From contig CM024758.1 of the NCBI GenBank assembly GCA_014218235.1, forward strand, positions 105,127,698 to 105,191,697: 64,000 nucleotides of DNA. Direction: 5' to 3'. Origin of the DNA: Colocasia esculenta. Its lineage: Eukaryota; Streptophyta; Magnoliopsida; Alismatales; Araceae. Within the stretch, counting starts at the first letter, position 1; each line of letters opens with the position of its first letter. A program made the position numbers and the translations under genes. Below, piece after piece: positions 21,465 to 33,803 of this stretch. The notes under the pieces are model-generated. The model searched no databases. It worked only from the letters and a program-made list of their open reading frames with translations, and was not told the DNA's origin.

Positions 21465-23583
21465 ATCACTGAAATCAGAAGCTTCTTAGGACTGGCTGGC
21501 TACTACAGACGGTTCATCAAGGACTTCTCAAGGATCACTATTCCTCTCACGCGCCTGACACGAAAGGAGAATCCATACTCCTGGAGTAAAGAGTGTGAGA
21601 AAAGTTTCCAAACCCTCAAGGACTGTTTTACCTCAGCACCTGTTCTCGCTCTGCCAATAGAGGGAGAAGGTTTCTCTGTCTACACCGATGCCTCAGGAAT
21701 CGGGCTAGGGTGTGTACTCATGCAAAAGGAGAAGGTCATCACCTATTCTTCAAGACAACTGAACACATGAAGTCAACAACCCTGTACATGATCTCGAGCT
21801 GGCTGCCGTGGTCTTCGCCTTGAAGATTTGGAGACACTATCTATATGGCGAGCAATTCACTGTCTACTCAGACCATAAAAGTCTGAAGTATTTATTCTCT
21901 CAGAAGGAACTCAACATGAGACAAAGGAGATGGCTGGAATACTTGAAAGATTTCGACTTCCACATCAAATACCACCCAGGCAAGGGAAATTCCGTGGCTG
22001 ATGTTCTTAGTAGGAAGCCAATGGCATTTGTCTCAAGTCTAGTCCTTGACGAGATGCAACTACTAGAATAATTCGCAAGGTTAGACTTAAATATCGAACA
22101 TAGAGACAATCGAGTCTTGGTTGCCAATATCAAGATTCACTCTGATCTGCTAGAGGAGATCAAAGCTCAACAATATGATGATCCATTCTTAGTTCGAGTC
22201 AAAGAAACTCTAACTGAAAGACCGAACTTTGCAATGACTGAAGACCGAAGGCTTGTCTTTCAAGGAAGGACATGTGTTCCCGACAATGAAGAACTAAAGA
22301 GAAGACTAATGGATGAAGCTCACAAGACAAGGTATACTATTCATCTAGGAGGTACCAAAATGTATCAAGATATGAAAAGAACGTTTTGGTGGAAGAACAT
22401 GAAAAGAGAGGTAGCTGAACATACCGCTCACTGCCTTACTTGCCAACAAGTAAAAGAGGAACACCTACGCCCTACTGGTGTACTCAGACCGCTAGATATT
22501 CCGGAGTGGAAATGGGAAAGTATCGGCATGGACTTCATCATGGGTTTACCCAAGACTCGTGGTGGACTCGACGCCATATGGGTCATTGTGGACCGACTAA
22601 CCAAATCCGCCCACTTTCTGCCTATAAAGAGTAAATGGTCAGTAGAGGTACTAGCTGCCTTATACGTCAAGGAGATTGTAAGACTACATGGCATTCCATC
22701 ATCTATTGTTTGGATCGAGATCCGAGATTCACATCTCATTTTGGAAAGGACTGCAAGGTGCACTGGGTACTAAACTCAACTTTAGTACCGCATTCCATCC
22801 ACAAACCGATGGACAAACTGAAAGAACCAACCAAATAGTGGAAGACATGTTGAAAGCTTGCACTATAGATTTCAAGGTTATTGGAATGAGCACCTACCAC
22901 TAATCGAGTTCGCCTATAACAACAGTTATCAGGCAAGCATTAAGATGGCACCATTCGAAGCGCTCTACGGAAGGAACTGTAGATCTCCTGCATGCTGGAA
23001 TGAGATTGGAGAACAACAATGGCTAGGCCCAGACATGGTGCAATAGACCACAAAGGACATTCAGGTAATCAGAGATCGGCTCAAAATTGTCCAATCCAGG
23101 CAGAAGAGCTACGCCGACAAAAGAAGGCGAGATCTGGAATTTCAAGTGTGTGATCATGTATTTCTAAAAGTGTCACCTACCAGTGGCATCCAGAGATTTG
23201 GTGTAAAGGGAAAGCTGAGCCATAGATTCATCGGTTCTTTTGAAGTACTCGAAAGGGTTGGTGAGGTTGCATACCGACTGGCGTTGCCACCAGATTTGCC
23301 ATGTGTACACAATGTGTTCCATGTCTCCATGCTTAGGAAATATGTGTATGACCCCACGCACATCATTCGCCACGAGAAGTTGATATTGAACAAAGATGTG
23401 ACGTACGAAGAGAAGCCAGTCAAGATACTGGAACGGAAGATACAACAACTCAGGAACCGTCCTATCCACGTGGTGAAGGTCTTATGGAATAACCGCGGAG
23501 TGGAAGAAGCCACATGGGAACCAGAAGGAATTATCAGACGCAACTACCCCGATCTTTTCGGTAAGACACTTCCTCCCTTATGA
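21465..23583 (+). pseudogene. Element B pol, part 2: RT end, RNase H, integrase, chromodomain
   Basis: Resumes with ITEIRSFLGLAGYYRRF. RNase H has YTDAS (Asp codon 21687), HDLELAAV and NSVADVLSRK, with a frameshift near 21764. The integrase has its zinc region (EAHKTRYTIH to HCLTCQQVK, about 22315-22450). Its core is GMDFIMGLP (about 22528), then a shift near 22710 to DRDPRFTSHF, then DGQTERTNQ (about 22808). Another stop falls near 23045. The C-terminal frame 23146-23583 holds KLSHRFIGSFEVLERVGEVA, then a chromodomain-like region (about 23420-23570: HVVKVLWNNRGVEEATWEPE) and a TGA stop. In this clade the chromodomain steers insertion toward modified chromatin. Confidence 0.9.
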
Positions 23584-23589
23584 TCAGAT

Positions 23590-23608
23590 GAATTTGGGGA
23601 CCAAATTC
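23590..23608 (+). other. Pre-polypurine-tract hairpin of element B
   Basis: Perfect 8-bp stem GAATTTGG / CCAAATTC with a GGA loop, starting seven bases after the pol stop codon and ending just before the polypurine tract. Element E has a hairpin of unrelated arms at the same relative position. Confidence 0.75.
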
Positions 23609-23610
23609 TT

Positions 23611-23626
23611 TTTAAGAGGGGGAGGA
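23611..23626 (+). other. Element B polypurine tract
   Basis: TTTAAGAGGGGGAGGA directly precedes the TG of the right LTR. It is the expected primer for plus-strand DNA synthesis. Confidence 0.85.
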
Positions 23627-26600
23627 TGTAGCAACCTGGATTTAAAAAAAAAATATAATAAAAAATAAAAGTAATTAGAAAATCAAAGAAAAGAGAATTA
23701 AATAAAACCCATAAAATGAAAATAAGTAATGGGCTTTATTAAATGGACCCATTAGAAATTAGTGGGTTAAAATAGGGATTTTTAAAAGGGGAATAATAGA
23801 GAAGTACCCAAAATTCGTAACTAAAATATTACTAAAATAGAAAAGAGGTATTTAATGCATTAAAAATAGAAGTTTGAGTTGGATTGGGATTCCTAAACCT
23901 ACCCTAATGGGTTGGCCACGAAATCCTCTCTCTCCCAACCCAAATAGAAGATCTCTTGCTTAAAAAGGGGAGATGAAAATGGGAAATTCAGAATTTAATA
24001 GGAGTTAGATTTAAACTAGGAAAGGGAATAGGGAGAAGCTTAAATACTTCTCTCAAACCCTCATGGCCGGCCCTAGCTCGTGCCAAGAGGTTCCTAGACC
24101 AGGAGGAGAGGCCAAGAGGAGGAGAATTCGTGGAGAGGAAGGATCTCTCAAGTTCTTCCCCGAGTTCTTCAAGTCTTAACCCTAGGAGAGGAAAACGATC
24201 AAAGGTAGGCATTCTCACAAGCATAAACCATGAAAATTTTTCTGTAGGATGTCTCATCCATCAGGAACAAAAGCCCTTTGGTTTCATAATTTCCATCGAG
24301 CATATCTGTCGTTCTTGATTTTTCATGTTCTGCAACTGACATGACCCCGAACCTCTTCTTAACTCTTGATCTCCTTGTATACTCAACCCATGACACGAGA
24401 TTTTTACTGTAGGGACTGATGCATGATAGGCATCTTTTGCCCCTAAAAGCCCTAAATTGATTCATCCTATCTTGCGAATTTAATCGTTGACCTCAACTAT
24501 GTACTGTTTCATGTTCATCATGAATACCCGTGTTTAAAACATGTTCAAACCTGATTGTTTCCAATTCCTATTTATTGTAAGTACCCATGCATGTCTAGGT
24601 CGTTTTGCAACTGGTTTCATGATTTTTCGTTGACTATACAATTAGTCGTGATTTTCTGAACCATCTTGTGTCAAATAGGGTAAGTTCTGGTCCGCAATCT
24701 AATGTATGCCCTTTCCCTGTCGAACCCGGGTGCAGACCCGGTGAACGCGACGGCCCGATAGGCCGCGTTCATAAGGGTCGTCGCGACAGCGCCCTCTATC
24801 GCGATCTGATCACGACAGGGCCTGTCGTCACGATCTGCTGCCCGACCAGACTATGCCTGTCACGACCCGTACAAGCACCCGTCGCGATCTCAGTTGACAC
24901 CATCGCGACCCTCACCAGGGTACGTCGTGATCTGGGTTCTTTTGCATGAAACCTCCTGTCTCAGCAATGCTTGATTATCTACAATGTTTGTACTCTTGTT
25001 TAACAGTCATACACACAGAAAATAACACCTGTTATAAATTGAATATTTATGCATGATTAAAATACATGCACATGATCTTTTCTATCTAAAATTTCATGAC
25101 ACTTACACACACTTTGAACCATCCAATTATGGCATAATTTGACATGAAACTATTCATAATACATCTGGTAATTTATGTAATTGAATTACCCTATACTTGT
25201 CTATCGTTTCTCGCGATGTTTTGGGAATACCGATATCGACGATCCACTATTCTAGAACTCCTTTAGAACGTCGAGCACTTGTTTCTATATACACTCTCTT
25301 GACTTGGACGAACTCTCCGTTGGATACTCCTTCTGCTGGACTAGTAAGTCTTTGTTCAAGGCCTCCGTAAGTCTCCTCTGTCCATGGATTCCCACATGGT
25401 CGACGAGCCGGTTGTACCCTAACGCCTGTTACACCCATTAGGGATCAATATGGTCCAAACAACTATTAGAAGTTCACTCTCGTCTTGAATCACGCCGGAC
25501 CTCTGGACCTGTGCTTAACATGGCCAGTAGTAAGGTCGTGAGTTCCGTCTGACTTCCAACACCATGTGCGCGTGTTGTGCAACGGTTACTATCGCTCGTT
25601 ACTCGACGTTTCATATACAAGGTCCACTAACTCTCATCTAGACTCTACTCGCTCATCTATTCACGCTCACTCTACTATCTCGTCTATTCATCTAGTGCTC
25701 TCATCTATTTCTTGGTACTCTATATTGGCCATTGACTGATTGTCTAAAGATAAACAATATAACTAATGCCTGGCAATATATAAAGGGCCCCGATCTGGTC
25801 CTGGGGTGTGCGCCCGAAAGTGCTAGTGCCCATGGGAGTTAAATGATCAGAGTGTTTGGCATTACACTCAAGTGCTATCTATCGTGACTATCTAAATGAC
25901 AATCAAAAGTGCTATGTTCTCTCGTTGTCCATTGACAACAAAGTGCTATCTATCATGACTATCTAAGTGACAATCAAAAGTGCTATGTTCTCTCGTTGTC
26001 CATTGACAACAAAGTGCTATGCTATACTCATTGTGCTATGCTATACTCGTTGTGCTATCTGTACTATGGCCATCTTGCTATACTTGACATTGTGCTATCT
26101 TGCTATTAATGTGCTATTCCCGACACTTGTGCTATTATTGGAAAGTCTATATTTGGAAAGTCTTGCTATTTCGTTCACGTGCTGTCCTGCTATATTTTTA
26201 CTTGACACTCTTTTCCGTTCTGTCATTAGTTACTCTGCCTTTAATGCATTAATTACTTAAAGCCTGCTTGAGCCTGAGATTTAAGTCCTACTGGGCGATG
26301 TTCGCTCACTCTGCGTTACTTGTCATTGTGTTCTCAGGTGAGACCGAGGATGAACCATACACTCAAGAGGACGGGAACGACCTGGAGTGATGTCATGAGT
26401 ACCCTAGCGTCCTATTGTTATGTTTAGCGTTGTAGTAGTTAGGTTTGAAGTTCAGTCTTTTGCTTTCTTCCAATGTAATCGGGCCCCATAGATTGGCTCT
26501 GATATTAGTGGTTGTAACTAGACATCAGAAAGTTATTAATGAAATGAATTCGCTTTAGTATTATTCACTGTGCAATGGTTTGATGTCTAGTACTCGCTCT

Positions 26601-26655
26601 ATACCCTTTTCTTGCAACTGCCTCGCGTTCCGATATTCCGCGTCGGGGCGTGACA
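23627..26655 (+). repeat. Element B 3' LTR (shared with fragment B')
   Basis: A 3,029-bp LTR matching 2362-5384, with a TATA-like TATATAAA at 25777-25784. Many differences from the left copy look like C/T transitions in CpG sites. It is followed directly by a primer site and gag start, so it also acts as the left LTR of B'. Confidence 0.93.
25777..25784 (+). promoter_or_regulatory. Candidate TATA box of element B 3' LTR
   Basis: TATATAAA, in the same context as 4509 in the left LTR. Confidence 0.45.
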
Positions 26656-26953
26656 GTTTTGTGGTATCAGAGCCTAGGTTATTCTTAGTACAGAATGATC
26701 TAGGTTAACTTGCCTCGACTAGAGTCAATTATCCTACCCATGTGAGATGTGGTTAGAGCCAAGGGTAACTAGTTAAAATAAACTCACACACGCACAAATT
26801 AAATTCCACATCGATATCATGACAAGAAGTTATTTTGTAGGAACTAAGCAATCAAGATGACGGCTGAACGTGCTCATATGAGGGGCATGCAACAAACCAT
26901 CCAAGAACTGACACGCGCCATTGTGCAAGCTACTCAAGGAGGTGGCAATCGTG
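26656..26953 (+). mobile_element. Fragment B': second internal-region start after the right LTR of B
   Basis: Begins GTTTTG and a primer site (26662-26674), closely matching 5385-5680. The gag ATG at 26857 reads MTAERAHMRGMQQTIQELTR and stays open for about 32 codons, unlike the frameshifted copy at 5586. At 26952-26953 the sequence jumps into copia RT; two bases (TG) fit both sides. This gives LTR-internal-LTR-internal, as expected from unequal recombination between neighbouring copies. Confidence 0.85.
26857..26953 (+). pseudogene. Fragment B' gag N-terminus, truncated
   Basis: About 32 in-frame codons of the chromovirus gag start, cut by the junction with copia sequence. Useful as the unframeshifted version of the start at 5586. 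Confidence 0.75.
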
Positions 26954-27883
26954 ATATTATTTTGGTTCTACTGATGAATCCCTTTGCAAGTACTTTGAAA
27001 AGTTGATGCAGGGAGAATTTGAAATGAGCATGATGGGAGAACTTAATTATTTTCTTGGATTACAAATCAAACAAGGAAAGGAAGGAACTCACATCTGTCA
27101 AGCAAAGTACACAAAAGAACTCTTAAAGAAATTTAGATTCTAAAATACCAAGCCACTGTCAACACCGATGAGCACATCAACAAGGATGGATAGTGACAAA
27201 GATGGTAAGAAAGTAGATCAAAAGATCTACAGAGGTATGATAGGTTCACTTCTTATTTAACAGCTAGTAGACCTGATATTCTATTTAGTGTATGCATGTG
27301 TGCTAGGTATCAAGCCGATCCTAGAGAATCACATTTAATCTCTGTAAAAAGAATATTTAGATATTTAGCTAGAACTCATGATTTAGGTCTATGGTATCCA
27401 AAATCCTGTGAAATCAGTTTAGTAGGATATTCTGATGCTGACTATGCTGGATGCAAAGTAGATAGAAAAAGCACCAGTGGTGGTTGTCAATTTCTTGCAG
27501 GATGCTTGATATCCTGGTCATCAAAGAAACAAAATTCAGTGGCACTATCTACAGCTGAAGCTGAGTACGTAGCTGCTGGAAGTTGCTGTACACAACTCCT
27601 ATGGATAAAGCAACAACTTGAGGATTTTGGACTCAATATCAAATCGATTCCACTGTTGTGTGACAACACCAGTGCCATTAATCTCACCAAGAATCTAGCT
27701 CAACATTCAAGGACAAAGCATATTGAGGTTAGATATCATTTTATTCGTGATCATGTAGCAAATGGAAATATTGAAATATCGTTTATTGATACAAATAGTC
27801 AGTTAGCAGACATTTTCACAAAAGCCTTACCTGAAGAGAGATTCACATCTCTTAGAAGGGAATTGGGCATGTGCATTTTGTGA
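26954..27883 (+). pseudogene. Element C' RT tail and RNase H
   Basis: Starts within the RT catalytic box and is immediately frameshifted by one missing T. A stop interrupts the RT tail near 27142. RNase H from 27296 to the stop at 27881-27883 is one intact frame: GYSDADYAGCKVDRKSTSGG, LISWSSKKQNSVALSTAEAE, LADIFTKALPEERF and LRRELGMCIL. It matches element C closely and is better preserved. Confidence 0.85.
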
Positions 27884-28277
27884 AAAGAGTCTTGTTGAAA
27901 ACTGGCATATAAATTTTCAGATTTAAACTATTTTTTCCCTCCATGGCTTTAAGCAAAAACATCAAAATTATCCCTCCTGGTCGCCCTCTTATTGAAGTCG
28001 GTTTGAATGGTCAAACTCCTTTGTCATTTTCTGCCGCCGTTTGGCGCCTCACTTTCCACAACGCATTTATTTATTCATAAAATCGATGAAAGAACGATTC
28101 GTATCCCATCTTCTACCTTTACCCTCTTTCGTCTGGTTACTTGAGCCGATGCCCTAGCAAGTTCGACATCGACTCTCTGCAAAGTTTGAAGCCTCTCTCT
28201 CCTTCCCGCGAAATTTCTTGAGGGCTTTCACTCCTCCTTCCTTCTCAACCCTCCAGAAAACTTCCTCACCGGATTCC
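27884..28277 (+). other. Gap between pol and third ORF of C', with candidate splice acceptor
   Basis: No coding signal. It matches the same gap in element C. A pyrimidine-rich tract ends TCAACCCTCCAG at 28256, 21 bases before the ORF start. Confidence 0.4.
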
Positions 28278-31200
28278 ATGGCCGCATCCTCAGTTTCCGG
28301 AAGTTTGGGTGGCTACAGCGCCGAGTTCCTTACTCCTGAGCAGCAGGAGAGGTTCACTTTCGTAAAGACGAAGCTGTGTGGAAATAAAGAGGTTGATATT
28401 GCAGATCTGGAGAAAAATGGGATGCACAGTGTGGTGGCCGCAATTATCAGGATGCAATGGATGGGAATCGCAACCCTCTCGGAAGTAAGCTATCCAGACC
28501 TTGTTAAGGCCTTTTATGTTTGTTTGAAATCAGAGGCAAATAGATCCCTGACATCCTTTGTCAAGGGAATCCAAATCAGGATCGACCGTGAGTTTTTGAA
28601 AACCCTAGTTGGTGTATGTACATCTGGTCAGAGTGGAATCCACTCAGTGGATATTCAAGCGAAGGGTCTAGGTATCATTGGTCCAGACTTCAGGCTGAAA
28701 GATGGAAAGCTGGACATCAATCAGCTAAATGCCTTCAACAGGATTTTACATTTCATAGTGTGTCAGATTCTGGCTCCGAGAAGTGCCACCTTCTCATCTT
28801 GTACCAAGGCCGACTCAGACTTGATATTTTTGGGCCATCCAAAACAGGGAAATCAATATGGCTGAAGTTATGATAGAAAGGATGAAGTTCGCCAGAGATC
28901 AGATTTGGGATACCAAGAGCAAGCTAAACGTCTCTCTGCCTTATGCTCACCTGCTCACCAAAGTATTCAAACACTTTGGTGTTGATCTATCAGGGGCAGT
29001 CACTGAGAAGATGGGCCAAGCAATTAGGTCCAGAAACCTGAAGAAAAGCGGATTTTCATTTCAAAATGGTACCTGGTCTAAAGCTTCAGTAGCAGAGGGA
29101 GAGGCCATCATAGGTGATTTTCCTGATGTTCAGGAAGAAGCAGCAGAACCAGCAGCAGAGCAACCAGTAGCAGTCCAATCAGCAGCAGTAGAAGCTTCAG
29201 TAGCAATTAAGCCAGCAGCACCGTCAGCTCCAGAATTAGCAGGATCACCTTTAATCGAAGCACCAGCAGAAGAAGCAATGGCAAGTGCAGCAGATCCATT
29301 ACCCACCTCCATCGTTGCCTCTATCCTTAAAGAGGTATTGGATTCTATTCACTCCACTCCAGTCACTCCAGAGGCTGGCGGAGAATCAATGGCAGAAGCT
29401 GTGGCATCAGGCCACATTGAAGAATCTCTTGCAATACCAGTTCAGGAGGAGCAATCAGATGCTCCTGATAATATTATTTTGGAAGAGGATGCTCCCATTC
29501 AGGGGAGCAAGAACCAATGGAAAAGGATGCTCCTGTTCAGGGGGAGCAATCAAAGGAAGGTCCAATAGAAGCAACTCGCAGTGATGAGCCTATGGGCAGT
29601 GTACCAGCTGATGAAGACCTGCCTAATGCTCCGAATGATGCCAGAGATGGGGAGACAGCAAGCTCCTCTGATTCTGATGATGATCAGCCTCCTCCAGCTT
29701 CAGAGGCTAGGCACAAAGGGAAAGAAGTGGAGTCCGAAGTCCCACTCTTATCAAATACTCCATTTGAAAGGCAGATGAGGCAGAAAATTGTGATTAATTT
29801 GAAGCCTGTAATTGAGAGACTTGATGCCCAAGGAACTATTCTATGTTCTCTTCAATCTGATGTATCCTCCATCTTCATGAGCCAAGCTTCAGCTTCAAAG
29901 GAAATTTCCAACATCAAGAATGCCATGAAGTGGTTCAACAAAGAAATGGGCAGCATGAAAAATATGCTGAGTGAAATTCTGAAGGTGGTTGGAGCCCAAG
30001 CTCCTCCTCCTCCACCTCCTGTAGCTCAAGTTCAAGAGTCAGGGCCATCAGGGCCAGCACCAGCAGCAGCAGCGGCAGAAGTTAATGTGCAAGGGTCTCC
30101 AGAGCCAGCTGAGCAAGTGTCAGGGCCAACAGGGCCATTTGAGAGTGAACCTGTGCAGATAGAGGTTGAAGAAGAGGTCTTGGCACCTAAGCCTCCAGCT
30201 CCTTCTCATCCCTCTCACACACCAGTTCCTCCATCTCCTCCCTCAGCTCCTACAGCACCCCTGCCCCTCAGCCATTCAAAAAGCCTCAATCCAGACCCAT
30301 CTCCTCTCCAACACCATTTCTTCTCAATCCACCTCATCTCCTGCATCTTCTATTCACATCCTTCCACCTCCACCTATTTCTGAGGTGCCTCCAACATCCT
30401 CTGCTGGAGCCTCATCCTCCTCTGGTCTCTCCCCTGGACCAGTTGATGACATTCCCACTACCTCTCATTCATTTCTTCATCCTTCTCCTCCACCCTCTTT
30501 CATCACTATAATCCCTGAGACAGCTCAACTTGACTCTCCCTTTATAGAAAAAATAAAGGATGAGTTTGAGGAAGGCATTCTCAGGTCTGTGCTGAAGGTT
30601 GGGGAGCACATCCATAGGGCAGACTCTTCCAGTCCTGCACCTAAGAAGAGGAAAATTTCTTCTACCTCCTCCATTTCCTCTGAGCCTAAATACCCTCCTT
30701 TGTGGTTTTCCCTCACAGTGGTCACCAAAAATAAACCACTGTATAGAGAATATCTCTCAAAGGTTGTTCTTGCCACCATCATTAACCTTCCATTCCTCAA
30801 TCTAACAGAGCATTTACACACCATCCTACCCTTTACTTCTCTTTCTAAATCTGAAAAATCCAAAATCTTCTCTATTGCCCACTCCAAAACTGAAGAGTAG
30901 TGGGGCAAAGGCCACAAAGATCTCTTCGAAAGATACATTCTCGCCAAATCTGCCAGATTCCCTCCAAGGGACCACTCCCTGACCTTATCAGAGTGGTTCA
31001 GAACTTATCATAGAGAACTTTGGGCACCCTTCATTCAAAAAGAGATCAAGATGGTCAGACACTATGTGTTGTTCAACAACTACAGATATGTCCATCGACT
31101 TCTAGAAGTTCAGCTCAGCCAGTTCAAAAGGGCCATTTCAGCTCTGAGTCCAGGCATCTCTCACACTTCAGATGTTCAGGTAGATTTTTACCCTTCATGT

Positions 31201-31912
31201 GCCTGATGAAATAGAACTACCCCAGATACATTTTCTTGTCATGGAGTCCTCTGTAGGATCCATCATCTTTGAACGTTTTGCCAGAGTAATGGGAAGGATT
31301 CAAGTTCAGAAAGGCTACCTGGTTGCATTCCCTAGATTTCTATTTAGAGAATATCACCAGAGGCATGTCAGTGCTGAAGTTCTAGCCCTAATTCTGTCTG
31401 AATGTGAAAGGTTGACATCCTCAGAATGGAGTAAGTTCTACCCTTTGTCTGCTCAGCAGTTGTTTTCTCTGAATGAAGCTCAAGCCAGGGAAGGCAAACC
31501 TGCAATCTCTCCAGCCACCTTCTTGGATATGAACTCCATTAACCTTGTAAATGACCCCTTCAAAGTTTGGGAGGAAAGGTACAAGGTATATGTAGCTCTT
31601 CATAAAGCTCTCAAAGATAATCACAATCACTATCCTGTGTCCATGGATCAGTTTCTTACCTGTGCCAGCTTTGGGACTCGTCATTTCCTAAAGATGACTA
31701 TGGATAAGGAGGCTTATGCTGATCTTCTCTACAAGCACCTAGATCTTCATCTCCAAAGGATGGCTTCCTCCATGGGACCAACCTATTCTTTGTCTTTTGG
31801 AGTCTTTAAAACTCATTTTGAAGAGCAGGAAGCACAGGCATGGGAAACCATTTCTCATTTTGCCTCTCTTCTGTCTCCTGCTTACTATCTGTCTGTACCT
31901 CCTCAATATTAA
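28278..31912 (+). pseudogene. Element C' third ORF (same family as 15300-19055)
   Basis: ATG 28278 (MAASSVSGSLGGYSAEFL), in the same good context CCATGG as in C. The ORF is longer in each frame than in C: 28278-28865, then 28858-29568, 29517-30383, 30166-30900 and 31199-31912. The parts are the N-terminal transposon-like domain (VSYPDLVKAFYVCL, LPYAHLLTKVFKHFGVDLSG), an Ala/Glu/Pro stretch, the helical region, SGPSGP-type repeats, a Pro-rich run, PAPKKRKISS and the C-terminal region (ESSVGSIIFERFARVMGR to VPPQY). A TAG at 30898-30900 replaces CAG of copy C. Conservation between two diverged copies suggests a real, selected protein in the ancestor. Confidence 0.78.
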
Positions 31913-32167
31913 TGAAAATTTTTTGTTTGAGTGCTCTTATCTTTTCTCTTCATTCTTTGTCTCAGATTATCTTTTTGCTTAATGACAAAAAGGGGGAGAA
32001 AATACTTAGCATATCTGATATATATTCCGGAAATATTAGAATTTTCGTGTCTTGCTTAAAGGGGAGAAAAATACTTAGCATGTCTAAAATGAAATACTTC
32101 CTGCAAATATTCAGATCCTTTATTCATGCCTATTGATAAGTTTTGTCATCACCAAAAAGGGGGAGAT
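31913..32167 (+). other. Element C' 3' non-coding region with three polypurine tracts
   Basis: Purine tracts at 31985-32002, 32058-32071 and 32153-32166 share the core AAAGGGG(G)AGA. The last directly precedes the LTR. Confidence 0.75.
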
Positions 32168-32399
32168 TGATGCTCAATCTGTCCCCATGTACTTTCAATT
32201 ACATATTCATTTGGTGATTAACAAAATCAAACAAAAATACTAACACAAATTTTATAAGTCTTAAGTACAGAAAAATTACCAAGGTTAATCAAGTCAATAT
32301 TGGTAAGTATTGTCTTACTGAAGCTTTAATCTTTTCAAAATGATATTTCTCTAAGTCCACATCGACTTCTGTTAAAAGTCATAACGATTTTCTTGTAAG

Positions 32400-33310
32400 A
32401 CTGAAAAGTCATGTTGTTTCAAACAAGTCGATCCCATATCGATTCTATAAGTCATCGTAACAATTTCTTTAGAGCTCGTAACGACTTGCCTGTCATAACG
32501 ATTCTATAAGTTATCGTAACGATTTCTTTAGAGCTCGTAATGACTTGCCTGTCATAATGATTCTATAAGTCATCGTAACGATTTCTTTTAGAGCTCATAA
32601 CGACTTGCCTGTCTTAACGATTCTATAAGTCATCGTAATGATTTCTTTAGAGCTCGTAACGACTTGCCTGTCATAACGATTCTATAAGTCATCGTAACGA
32701 TTTCTTTAGAGATCGTAACGACTTGCCTGTCACAATGATTCTATAAGTCATCGTAACGATTTCTTTAGAACCTGCAACGACTTACTCGTCGTAACGATTC
32801 TATAAGTCATCGTAACGATTTCTTTGGAACCCGCAACGACTTGCTCGCCGTAACGATTCTATGTCATCGTAACAATTTCTTTTGAACTCGCAACGATTTG
32901 CTCGCCGCAACGATTTGTTAAGTGTTTCACAACGATTTCTTTAGTAAACACAACAACTTGCTTTCCATAACGATTTGTTAAGTGTTTCATAACGATTTCT
33001 TTAGAACTCGCAACAACTTGCTTTCCATAACGATTTGTTAAGTGTTTCATAACGATTTCTTTAGAACTCGCAACAACTTGCTTTCCATAACGATTTGTTA
33101 AGTGTTTCATAACGATTTCTTTAGAACTCGCAACAACTTGCTTTCCATAACGACTTGTTACGTGTTTCACAACGATTTCTTTAGCGCTCATAACGATTTG
33201 CTTTGCGCAATGATTTCTTTAGAGCTCATACGACTGATAAGTGTTCATAACGATTTCTCTGTTGAACACTTAAACTTGCTTTAACGATTTGTTCTCTATA
33301 GTGACTTGTT
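32400..33310 (+). repeat. AACGATTT tandem array in element C' LTR
   Basis: The left part repeats CATAACGATTCTATAAG at about 59-60 bp. The right part (about 32950-33160) repeats a different 60-bp version with AACGATTTGTTAAGTG. The array has expanded separately from that of element C. Confidence 0.85.
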
Positions 33311-33795
33311 AGTATTCATAACGATTTCATAAGTCATATAGACAACGACTTTATGGTTTATCAACCTGTCATTTATCTTATCTCTTGAAAAAACGTTGCC
33401 TAGTCAAAGTCCACGTATATATCTTTCTGACTCTCCTGCATTTATGAGGTCTGAAGTATCTCTGCATGCATGCAGACGATATCATCCATTATAGTGCATC
33501 TTCTGTCAATATCTTTTAGAAGAAACTATTTAGCATTGCTATTTGGTGAATATTCCTATCAACGTTGACTGACAACTAAAGACAGCCTAGCTGTCTACTG
33601 TTCTAGCATTTAGTTTATGCAGGGTCCTAAAGACGTTCTGTCATACAACGTTGGACCATTCAGACGACAGAAGACATTATCTCTTTGCGTGCTCAAATGG
33701 ATAAAAGATAGTTGAAGCTTCCAATGTCAAACAGTCTAACGTCTATCAATCCAAGAGACAACAGTTACTTCAACGGCCGTATTTCAAAAAGAAGA

Positions 33796-33803
33796 TATAA
33801 ACT
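33796..33803 (+). promoter_or_regulatory. Candidate TATA box of element C' LTR
   Basis: TATAAACT after GAAGA, at the place of TATAAATA in element C. Confidence 0.4.

Larger units (their letters stand above)
2362..26655 (+). mobile_element. Element B: Tekay/Del-like chromovirus (Ty3/gypsy), interrupted by element C
   Basis: It has two long LTRs in the same orientation (2362-5384 and 23627-26655), each starting TGTAGCAACC and ending GGCGTGACA. A Met-tRNA primer site, gag, protease, RT, RNase H, integrase, C-terminal chromodomain, hairpin and polypurine tract lie between them in that order. RT and RNase H are separated by element C at 7824-21459. Removing C and one CCAAC copy rejoins the frame. 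Multi-kb LTRs and a chromodomain suit the Tekay (Del) clade. All coding parts carry frameshifts, so it is not autonomous. The right LTR is followed by a second internal-region start rather than a target duplication. Confidence 0.9.

Noticed and set aside
32859..33191. A 110-codon frame with perfectly repeated peptide units (KEIVMKHLTNRYGKQVVASS-like)
   Set aside because: It is the reverse-strand reading of the 60-bp tandem array in the C' LTR; the period is a multiple of three, so repeats stay in frame. No other coding evidence.
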